Shown in pieces: positions 46,030 to 58,000 of a stretch of 64,000 nt of DNA. Position numbers and translations under genes: made by a program. The DNA comes from CAVVSQ01 sp963848825 (lineage in GTDB: Bacteria > Planctomycetota > Planctomycetia > Gemmatales > Gemmataceae): positions 62,001 through 126,000 of the forward strand of contig CAWKFA010000014.1 in NCBI GenBank assembly GCA_963848825.1, given 5' to 3'. Within the stretch, counting starts at the first letter, position 1. The number at the start of each line of letters is the position of its first letter. The notes below the pieces were generated by a model. That model was not told where the DNA came from. It saw only the letters and a list, made by a program, of their open reading frames with translations, and searched no databases.

Positions 46030-49000
46030 CATTGATGGCGACCGTCTCTCCACGACAGGCGCCAGCGTACCCACCTTAGGGTCAGTTGATTTTCAGGATG
46101 CATCGGCCAATCTACATCTTGGCGTTATTGCGACGGATACTATATCCGGCACCAACGCCATTTTCACGATGATTACTTCGGCTAATCAACTCCAGGTAAT
46201 CCAAGCCAACGGAGGCATCCACACGATCACGGCGACTTATTCGGGTGGGCCTAACTTTGCTGTAAGTGCCGGAACCCTGGCGGGGGGCTTGGGCGTCAGT
46301 CCGGCCCCATTGACTATTGCGGCGATAGCGAGTTCGAAAACGTACGATTCCATGACAAACGCTACATTTTCACTACCAACTACCCCCAGCGCGACCCTTA
46401 CTGGCTATGACTTGCTCGACGCTCGGAATATTATCGTTGATGCCGCCGGCAATCTCTTCGCCGCCATCGGCAACACGATAATCAGGTACGCACCCGGCAC
46501 TCCACCCCCAGCGCCACTCTAACCGGTCTAAACGTTCCTGGGCCGATGGTCTTTGATAGTAGCGGTAATCTTTACGTGGGTGATCAGGGCAGCGACTCAA
46601 TAAGTACGTTTCTCCCAGGTGCGATTACGCCAAGTGTTACCTTTGATATTGGAAATCAACCTTCGGCACTTGCCTGCGATGGCAGCGGAAACCTGTATGT
46701 CGCTAGCTTTTACTCAACCCAAGTGGCGAAATATGCACGCAGCGCCACCACAGCGACGGCCTATCTTTCTGGAGTGAATGGGCCTGATGCCATGGCCGTT
46801 GATGGCAGCGGCAACATCTATGTCGCAAACACCGGAAATAATACGGTTAGCTTGATTAAACCGGGTGCCAACTCCGCAAGTACCTTCAGCACCGGCTTTA
46901 GTGACCCGGTTGCCATGACGATCGATGGCAACGACCAACTGTACGTCGCCAATTATGGCAACGGCACTGTGACCAGAATTCCTCTGGACGCCACGGGGAC
47001 AGGCGGCACGCTCACCGGTTTGGCGTTCCCGGACGCCGTGGCTTGTGATCAGCGCCGGTAACGTATTTGTGACAAATTATTATCAGTCTACGGTGGCCAA
47101 GTTTGCCTCCGGCGCCACGACGGCCTCCACATTAATCTCTGGGTTTATTCATCCCGATCTCCTGGTCTCCGACAGTCATGGAGACATCTTTGCCGCCGAC
47201 GACTATGCCGTGCGGAGGTACTCGCCCGGCACGACCGCGCCAGCCTCACATTAGCCGGCCTAAGCGAACCCGACGCACTCATCGCCGATGGCAGTGGCAA
47301 TCTCTACGTCGCCAACTACTTCAACGGTACGGTTAGCAAGTTTGCACCCGGCACCACAAAACCGAGTGCGACGCTTACAGGGGTCAACAGTCCCGCCGCC
47401 ATGGCCTTTGACGCCGCGGGCAACCTCTATGTCGCCAATCAGAGCGGCAACAACGCTCACGACACCGTGAGTGAATTCGCACCTGGCGCCACCTCACCCA
47501 CGGCGATCCTCACAGGCCTCAACGGCCCCGACGCACTGGCCTTTGATGGCAGTGGCAATCTCTATGTCGCCAATAGTTATGGTACCACGGTGAGCATGTT
47601 CATGCCGGGCGCCATCTCACCCAGCGCCGTCTTAACGGGGTTAAGCAGTCCCCATGCCGTGGCTGTCGACCGCACTGGCAATGTTTACGTTGCCAACGGT
47701 AACGTGGTGAGTAGGTTTGCCCCAGGCGCTACCTCACCGAGCGTCACACTCACCGGACTGGATTTTCCTCAGGCTCTCGCGTTCGATGGCTACGGCAACC
47801 TTTTTGTCGCCAATGGCAATAACGGCAGCTCGGTATCCATTTTCGCGCCAGGCGCTACGGTGGCGAGTACGACACTTGTGGGGCTGACCAACCCCGCGGC
47901 CCTGGTCTTTGATTGGCATGGCAACCTGTACGTCACCAATATGAACGGCTCCACCCTGAGCATATTTGCCCCAGGAGCCACCACGGCTAGCAACACTCTC
48001 ACCGGACTCAATAATCCTTTGGCCCTGGCGATCGACGGCGACGGCAACGTGTACGTCAGCAACTACTTTATCAACACAGTGTCTCGATTCGCCCTGCCGG
48101 CGCCAGTGGCATCGGGCCTGGTTGGTAACGACACGATTAGGGGCGTTGCTGAGACATACAGCAATGCGAACGTCGGGACGGGCAAGGTTTTGAGTGTCAG
48201 CGCCTATGTGGTTGGCGATGGCAACGGCGGAAAGAATTATGCCGTCACTACGGTGGCAAACGTCACCGGTTCGATCTTGGCCGCACCTCTCACAATTACG
48301 GCGACCAGCAACACAAAGAACTTTGACGGCACTACCATGGCAGCGGCGATTCCCATGGTCGCCGGTTTGCAGGGCGTCGACAATGTGACGGGCTTAAGCG
48401 AGTCGTACGACAACGCGAGCCCCGGCCTGGGCAAAACACAAACCGTCAACCCGGGTTTTACTGTGCACGATGGTAACGGTGGACTGAATTACGTCGTCGG
48501 GATGGTAGCCGATGCGACGGGAGTCGTTATAGGGACCGGCGTCGCCACGACGACCACCGTAAATGCCGCCGTGGCCGGTTCAGGCGTTGCGACTGTGACC
48601 TATGGTACGCCGCTAACCATCTCGGCCACCGTCAGCGCGAACAGCGGCACTATGGCACCCACGCTCGGCTCTGTCGATTTCAAGGACACTTCGGAAAACA
48701 TCGATCTGGGGGTCATCGGCACGTCCACGATCGTTGGCACGAGCGCAATCTACACGCTCGTTACGACGGCCACTGCATTCCGCGTTTTAACACTCAACGC
48801 CGGCCTTCACACCATCAGCGCAACCTATTTCCCCGGCACCGGCTTCAATGCTAGTTCTGCATCACTTTCCGGGGGCCTGATTGTCGACCCGGCGCCTCTG
48901 ACCATCGCGCCGACGGCGAACACCAAGACATACGACAAAGACCTTACTGCCGCGTCGATCCCAACAGCAACCGCCCTCTTCGGTACAGATACCGTTACCG

Positions 49001-52000
49001 GCCTGGTGGAATCCTATAGCTCCGCAGTCGCCGGTTCGGGAAAAACGTTATCTGTCTATACGGGCACCTCAACCGTTGCATGGTACACTGGACTCCCATT
49101 TGCGGATGCCCTCGCCGTCGACCCCAGTGGCAATCTTTACGTCGCGGAATTAGGCGCCTCCATAGTATCGAAGTTGCGCCAGGCTCCACGACCGCGAGGG
49201 CCAATTTCTTGCTAGAAGCAGCTACCGCACTCGCTTTGGATGCCAGCGGCAACCTATACGTGGCCAGTAGTACTAAGAACACAGTGAGCAAATTTGCTCC
49301 CGGGGCCACGGCGCCCAGTTTGGTTCTTAGCGGGCTTAATAATCCCATTGCCATGGCTTTCGATAAGCACGGCAACCTCTTTGTTGCGAATGAAGGCGTC
49401 TCTCCCAACTATGGCACTACCGTTACCGAGTTTTTTCCCGCGCATACTTCACCGAGCGTCACACTCACCGGACTGGATTTTCCCCAGGCTCTCGCCTTCG
49501 ACGGCAGCGGCAACCTTTACGTCGCCAACTTGATTAATGACTCCGTAAGCGTGTTCGCACCCGGCGCGACCACCCCGACTTCCACTCTCACTGTGAATGC
49601 TCCGAGGGCCGTGGCTGTCGACGGCAGCGGTAACGTGTTTGTCTCCAGCGACACCAACATCGTGAGCGAATTCGCTCCTGGTGCCACCACAGCAAGCGCG
49701 ATCCTCACGGGGGTGAACAGGCCCTGGGCGTTAGCCTTCGACAGCCGTGGCAATCTTTACGCCGCCAACTACGCGGCTAACAGCGTGAGCGAATTCGCAC
49801 CTGGCGCTACAACGCCCACTTCCACCATTGTCACCGGGCAAAATGGGCCGGCAGCGCTGGCCTTTGATGGTGCCGGCAATCTTTATGTCGCCAACCGTGA
49901 CGGCAATAGTGTCAGCGAGTTCGGCCCTACCTACGCAATCAATGATGGCAACAGCGGTAAAAACTACACCGTCACGATCGCCACGAGCACCACGGGGATC
50001 ATCAATAAGGCCCCTTTAACGATCAGGGCAACTGGGAACGTGAAGGTTTACGATTCAACGACCACCGCCAGCGCCGCGCCGGTGGTGTCGGGGTTGCTCG
50101 GCTCGGATACGGCCACAGGACTACTTGAGGTTTATGGTGACAAAAATGCGGGGCTCAGCAAGACTCTGTCGGTGAGCGCCTACACGGTAAGCGACGGCAA
50201 CAGCGGCAACAATTACGTAGTGACGACCGTCAGTACCACTACCGGTGTGATTAATCGGGCGGGCCTGACGATCGCTGCGGTCACAAATACCAAGCCTTAT
50301 GACTCCACAACCAGCGCGGCAGCAACGCCGATTGTTTCCGGTTTGTTGGGCGCCGATCGGACATCAGCCGTGGCGGAAGCGTACCCCAGCGTCAGCGCGG
50401 GCTCGAGCCTGATGCTCTCCGTCAGTGCTTATACCATCAACGACGGCAACGGCGGCAACAACTATTCCGTATCTACAATTGTCGATGGTACTGGGATGAT
50501 CACGCCGGCACTCCTGTCGGTTTCTGGAGTTACTGTCAACAACAAGGTGTACGATGGTACGACCACGGCGACGCTGAATACCGCCAATGCGGCGCTCTTG
50601 GGCTTAATCGGCAATGACATTGTTACGTTGAACACCGGCAGTGCCCTGGGCACCTTCGCGAGCAAAGATGTGGGCAATAACATTCCTGTCGTCGTCTCAG
50701 GTCTAAGCCTGGGCGGCCCCCAAGCGAACGATTACGCGCTCACGCCAACGGGGCCTGCGTTCGGCTCTTGGAGCCAATTTCAGGGAAATGCCGTTCACAC
50801 TGGCTACGTCCCGGGCACTTATACCCTGCCTTCGGCATCTTCTCTATGGACTGTGACGGCCGCTTCAGTCGGTGACAGCACGCTCAGTCCAAGTGTCGCG
50901 GCGGACGGAACCAATGTTTATCTCACCGGTTATATGGGGCCTTATAATCCGTTCGCCTCATTTCCTGTATATAACGTAGTCGCGCTCAACGAAGCATCAG
51001 GCGGTCTCGCGTGGTCCTATGCGCACGCGGCGAATAGTGTGCTCGGTGCCTCGCCGCCGAGTGTGCTTGGGAACACGGTCTATGCTCAATTTGATGGGAT
51101 AACAGGTGCTACGGATCCCAGCGTTACGCCTTATATCATTGGGTTGAATTCATCTAATGGCCAACAATTGTTTGCCACCAGCTACTCGGCCGAGGTAGGT
51201 GGTCCTAATCAGCCTACGATTCAGGGGAACGCGGTTTTCGGATGGGCGGGCTATTATGGCGGGATGCAGGCATATAACGGGACGACGGGCGCGACTCTGT
51301 GGAACGCCAATCTGCCACCGCAGGATCAGCTAATACCGGCGGCAGATAGTAAGGACGTCTACGTTTACCTTGGAGCGAACGGTACTAACCCCGGTCCATC
51401 AATCGGGACGCTGTATGCACGCAACGAATTTTCAGGAACCACGGACTATACAATTCAGAACGGGCTGGACAGCGTGGGCGGCCAACAAAACTACAACCAG
51501 AACGTGGTCCTCGGCGGGCAAAACGACGCCCTGGCAACGGCAAAACAATCGAACACTGGCGTTTACGTCGTCAGCTACAACTTGGGCACCCGTAATGTGG
51601 CCTGGCGTGACCTTTTCAGTACGCTTTATGGCGTTAGCGTTTATTACACATCAACCGGGGCAATGGCCGCCACCGGCGGCAAAATTTATGTCTCGGCCGG
51701 CGAAAATCTGTACATTCTCGACGAGGCAACGGGGTCCCAACTAGCACAGCTCGGGGTGGGCAGTTTGCAGGTTTTCGACAAGAACGTTGTGGTGACGGAC
51801 AATCTGATTTTCATTTCGTCCTCCACCAATACCTATGCGTTCGACCGCAGGGCGCTTAATCAGGTATGGTCGGTGAATTTTGGCGGTATGCTCGCTGTGG
51901 ACAACCAAACCTTGTTTATAAGCAGCGGCACCACAATCGAAGCTTTTGCAATGCCAGCGGGAGTGCCGCTCCTGGGGAATATCACGCCCCGTGCATTAGC

Positions 52001-55000
52001 AATTACGGCCAACACGGCGACCAAAACTTACGACTCGACGACCAGCGTGGCGGCCACGCCAACGGTAGCCGGCCTCGTGGGTAGCGACACGGTTACCGGG
52101 CTGGTGGAAGCGTATGCCGACGGCAATGCCGGCGCAAGCAAGACGTTAAGCGTTACGGGTTTTCACGTTGCCGATGGCAACAGCGGCCTCGACTATACGG
52201 TCACTACCTTCAGCGACACGACCGGCGTTATCATCAAAGCCAGCCTTACGTTCAGCGCGGCGACCAAAACCAAAGTGTACGACGCTAATACTGGCGCTGC
52301 GGCGATGCCAACGGTTTCCGGTTTGAAAGGCGCCGACACGGCAGCTTCCCTAGCGGAAGTCTATAGCGACTCCAATGTCGGCTCAGCTAAAACGCTCATG
52401 GTCAGCGTGTACGTTATTAATGACGGCAATAGCGGCAATAACTATCTCGTGACTACTTTGAACAATACCACCGGTGTCATCAATGCTGCCCCCTTGACGA
52501 TTAACGCGCTGACCAACACCAAGGTTTTCGACAACACACCAGCCGCCGCTGCAGTGCCGATGGTGTCCGGGCTATTAGGCAACGATTCGGTAACCGGCCT
52601 GAGCGAAGCGTACGATACGGCGGCTGTCGGCACGGGCAAGGCATCACCGTCAACTCTGGTTACACCATAAATGACGGCAACGGCGGCAACAACTATGCGG
52701 TGGCACGTCATGCGAACACGGGAGTAATCACGGGTGTGGGCACTGGCACAACGACCGCTCTTAGCGTTACCCTGGGTGGCTCCGCGGTCACAAGCGTTAC
52801 CTACGGTAGCCAGGTAACTTTGACGGCCGACGTGACACCGGCCGCTGGCAATACGGCGCCCACCGCCGGTTACGTCGATTTTCAGGACGGCACGACCGAC
52901 CTGGGTTCCATTTTCACCGAAATGCCTTTTGGCGGCAGCGCCATTTTTACTTTGGTCACGACGATCAATCAGCTTCAAGTGATACAGGCCAATGGCGGCG
53001 TCCACTTGGTGTCAGCAACATATTTCTCCGGAATTGGTTTTAGCGACAGCTCCGGAATCTTTGCGGGGGGACTGGCGGTCACTCCGGGCCGCTTCTCATC
53101 GTTGCCGCCACCAATACTAAGAACTACGACGCTGGCACGGTTGCCGCTGCAACGCCTACGGTTTCCGGTTTGAAGGGTAACGATTCGGTTACAGGGTTGG
53201 TGGAAGCGTACGCCGACAAGAACGCGGGCTCAGCCAAGACGATCTCCGTAGCCGCCTACACCGTCGGTGACAACAATAACGGCAATGACTATACGGTAAC
53301 GACAATAGCCAGCATAACCGGCGTGATCAACCAAGCATCACTTACGCTTACGCCGACGACGATTACGAAGGTTTACGATTCAAAGACCGGCGCCGCGGCG
53401 ACACCGACAATTTCAGGAATAAAGGGGACCGACACAGCGACCGGGCTGACTGAGATATATGCCGATGCGAACGTAGGTACCGGTAAAATACTCTCGATTG
53501 CGGCATACACGATCAACGACGGTAATGGCGGCAACAATTACTCGATAACGTTGCGGACTAACAGCAATGGTCGCATTACTCCGGCATCCTTGACCATTGC
53601 CGCCGTAGCCAATCTCAAAATCTACGATAGTTCCACGAGCGCTGCTGCCGTTCCAACTGTGTCGGGGCTTATCGGCAAGGATACCGTGACCAACCTGACG
53701 GAAGTGTACGGCAGTGCCAATGCCGGGACTCAAACATTGAGCGTATACACGGGCCCGGCGCTTAGCGCGACACTCACCGGCATCAGTGATCCTCAGGCCA
53801 TGGCAATCGACGCGGCCGGCAACCTTTACGTGGCAACCTATCCCAACTCGGTGAGCAGGTTCGCCCCTGGGGCCACCACTCCCAACGCGACCCTGACCGG
53901 TGTGAATAACCCAACGGCCCTGGCGATTGACGGCAACGGAACACTATATGTAGCTAATTTTAACTCCAACACGGTCAGTAAATACGCGCCGGCGCCGTCA
54001 CTCCTAGCGCTACGCTCACGGGAGTCAACGGTCCGGAGGCCTTGGTCTTCGACGGCAGTGGCAATCTTTATGTCTCCAATGCAGGGTCTTTTTCCGTCAG
54101 CAAATTCGCGCCTAACGCCATTACACCCAGCGCCACATTGACAGGGTTGCAGAATCCCCGAGGCATGGCCTTTGATACAAGCGGCAACCTCTACGTCGCA
54201 GATATCGGGCTCTACAGCGTGCTCAAGTTTGCACCGGGGCGACTACCCCTTTCTCCACAGTCCCCGTCCCCCGCACTGGTGCCCCAACCACCTTGGCATT
54301 TGACAGCAGCGGCAATCTCTTCGTTGGCGGGTCGAACGGACCAGTCACAATGTTTGCTCCAGGCACCGCAACCCCCAATGCTACGCTTATGGGAGTGAGT
54401 TCCAGCGCTTTGGCATTCGATGCAAGTGGCAATCTTTACGTAGCCAACTATACAGGCAACGGTCACATTGGTTCCGTGAACATCTACACGCCAGGTGCGA
54501 CAACTCCCCGCGCCTCGCTTAGCGGTGTTAATGGGCCGGGGGCCCTGATTTTTGATGGAGGCGGTAACCTTTACGTAGCCAATACCAATAACGGCAGCTA
54601 CTCGGTCAGCAGATTCTCGCCCGTTAACCTGAATTTGATTTACACAGTTGTCGATGGCAACGGCGGCAGCAACTATTCCGTGACGCAACTGGTAGGTAAG
54701 AGTGGCGCAATCAACAAGGCTTCTCTAACGATCATGGCGATTCCCAGCACGAAAAATTACGACCGATCAACGACGGCAGCCGCAAAACCGATAGGGGCGG
54801 GTCTGGTTGGCGCGGACACCGTGACGGGCCAAAGGGAAGTGTACAGCGACAGGAACGCGGGGGCAAGTAAGACCCTTTCCGTCAGTGCGTACACCGTTAA
54901 TGACTCCAACAATGGTAACAACTACACCGTGACAACGGTGGCCAGCACGACCGGCCTCATCAATAAAGCTGCGCTGACGATCCAGGCAGCCACAAACACG

Positions 55001-58000
55001 AAGATATACGACTCGACGACTACCGTTGGGGCTACCCCCTTCGTCTCTGGTCTGTTTGGAACCGACTCAGCCTCCGGACTAGTCGAGAGGTATGCAGATC
55101 AAAACGTCGGCACGGGAAAAACTGTGTCCGTTTCCGGCTACACCATCAACGATGGTGATGGCGGCAATAATTACACCGTGACCACAATAAGTAATACCAC
55201 GGGCGTGATCAACAAAGCGACCCTAGTAATCACAGCGATCACAAACACGAAGACCTACGATTCCACCACGAGTACGTTTGCCGCACCGATAGTTTCCGGA
55301 CTGAAGGGGAACGATGCCGTGGTCAATTTGGCTGAAGTTTTTACGGCTTCAAACACTGGTCTCGGCAAAACCTTGAGTATTAGTGCCTACACAATAAACG
55401 ACGGCAATAACGGCAACAACTACACGGTAACCACCGTCAACAACACTACCGGTGTCATCTCTAAGGCCCCGCTAACCATCGCGGCCCTTGCCGATACCAA
55501 AATCTACGACGCCACGACCGCGTCGGCCGCTGTGCCGAACGTAACCGGGTTGGTGGGCAGCGATACAGTTACGGGTCTTGCCGAGGTCTATGCCGGTCCT
55601 GGCGTGGGGTTCGAGCAGGACGCTTAGCATCAGCGCGTATACGTTAAACGACGGCAACAGCGGCAACAACTATGCCGTCACCACACTGAACAACACCTCG
55701 GGCGTGATCAATCCCGGCCCATTTAGCAAATACGTGGACACGTTTGTGGGCGGCAACACGGTCGTCGCGGGCAATTCTTTCATCTTTACCGTGCAAGCAA
55801 CCGATTCCTACGGCAACCCGGTTAGCAGCTACAGCGGGCCTTCCGCCGTTACGACCACACTCAGTCAATCCGATCCCTTGAGCGACTTCCCGGTCGCCGG
55901 CACGCTATTCGGCAGCGGGTTTGGCCTCGGTCTGGGGACGTTGATGAATGCGGGCACTTACACGCTGACCACTGCCGGCGGTCCCTTCTTTGGAACCAGC
56001 GCGCCGGTTACGGTGACTGCGGCGAGCGCTTCTTACTTCAACGTCGCTGCCCCCGCGACAGCCACCGCGGGCATATCGGTCAGCGTAACAGTGACGGCCC
56101 ATGATTCGTACGGCAACGTCGCCACCGGCTACACGGGCACGGTCATGCTCACGAGTACCGACCCGAGTGCCTCTCTGGGAAGTTCCTACGCCTTCACCAC
56201 CGGCGCCGGCCAGGACAATGGCGTGCATACCTTTAGCGTCACCCTCAATACGAGCGGCAGTCAGAAGATCATCGTCACCGATACCACGGCATTATCACCA
56301 TCCATTTTCGGCGTTAGCAACACCATGTTGGTAAACGGCCTCAACATTGCCGCCTTCACGCCAACTCCAACGGGCTTCACCGCTACCTTCAACAAGCCGA
56401 TTTTGCCGGCTAATCTACGCCTCTACGGGTCCGCAAACGCGGTTGCTGACGTCACCATGACCGGGGCCGGTCTTGGTGCCATCCATGGCAGCTTGATGAT
56501 CGATCCGACCAATAAAATCGTCACTTTCAAGACGACATCTGCCTATTTGGAACTCCTTAATAGCCTGCATGGCAGTAACGATTCGGTGGTATTGCCCGAC
56601 GGCACGTACACGGTCACGCTCAGGAGCGGTACGGGGACAAGTGGCTTCGTCGACGCCCTTGGGGCGAGTTTGGATGGCGCCAATAACGGCGGCCATGGCA
56701 ACTTCACTACCACCTTCACGACGCATTACCAAGCTAACAAGACGCCTGTCCTCGGCATTCCCGATTTTGCCCGCGGTCCTGACAGAAATACGCCGATTGA
56801 AGTGCCCAATAACGGCGCCGCCGGTATCCCGATCACTCTCTACAACGCCGCCAACGTGACCGACGTGACCTTCACGCTAAATTACAACGCCTCGCTGCTC
56901 AACATTTCCGGCACCGTCTTTGGCGCCAGCAGCGATGCCAGCGATCCAGCGGCGACGCTTACGCTGGTTTCCAATGCTGGCGGCGTGGCCACTTTCCACT
57001 ACGCCGACGCCAATCCGCAATCAGCGACGCCGACAAACCCGCTTGTGCTTGGGGACATTATGGCCGTGGTCCCGTCCGGCACCGGCGCTCCCGCACTCGG
57101 TCTTTACCAGGTCAAAGAGCAACTTCAGCTTGGCAGCATTATCATCAACCAGGGGGCCGTCACGGACGCGGCGGCCGCCAACGGTGTTCATGTCAATGCT
57201 TACTTCGGCGACGTGAATGGCGACAAAGTCATCAATGGGCTCGATAAGCTTGCCGCCAACACCATCGCAACGGGTGGCGGCACGGGCTTCAGTGCTTATG
57301 CGCAACTTGATCCAGCGCTCATCGGCGACGTTGCCGGCGATATCTCAGTCGATGCCGGTGATGTGAGCACACTGGATGCCTACGTTGCGCAACTCGCGCC
57401 AGGTCAGATTCCCATGCCACCCACGCAATTGCCCCTAAACAACCCGAATTACGTAAACCCGAACACCATTCATTCGCCCAATGCCGCCGATCCGACGTTG
57501 AGCCTTAGCCAGACCCATGTGCCCAGGACCGCCGACTCTTCGTCCATTGTCAACGTAGCCGTCATGATCGACGATCCGCATCCCGGCGGCAGCACGGGCT
57601 TGTCCCAATCAACCCTGGCACTGACCTACGATCCGTCCATCGTGAGCGTAGCATCGGGGGACATCACGCTGGGAAGTGTACCCACCCAGGGCACAGGCTG
57701 GCACATCTCCTCAGTGGTAGATCAAACAACTGGCCAGATCGGCATCCAGCTTTACAGCGCGACGCCGATTACCGCAACACAAGCGGGTAGCTTGATCAAT
57801 ATCACCTTCCACGTTGCGTCGAGCGTGACGGTTCAAGCCACTGCGGTGCAGCTTGTGAACGCGGCGACACCATATGGCCAGTGGTTCGGCACAGGTTTGG
57901 CGGATTCTCAGGGCGGATTGATTCTTGGCCCAGGGATCGATCAGTTGTTATTGCCGACCGGCTTCGTCCCTGTTTCCGCGGCCACTTCCAACAGCCCAGT

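Larger units (their letters stand above)
46380..48100 (+). other. Fourteen NHL-type blades inserted in a YDG domain
   Basis: Fourteen blades of the form (P)xALAFDGSGNLYVAN...VSxFAPGA can be counted, the number needed for two seven-bladed propellers. They sit between TYDSMTNATFSL and PVASGLVGNDTI, which together make one YDG domain. Confidence 0.75.
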
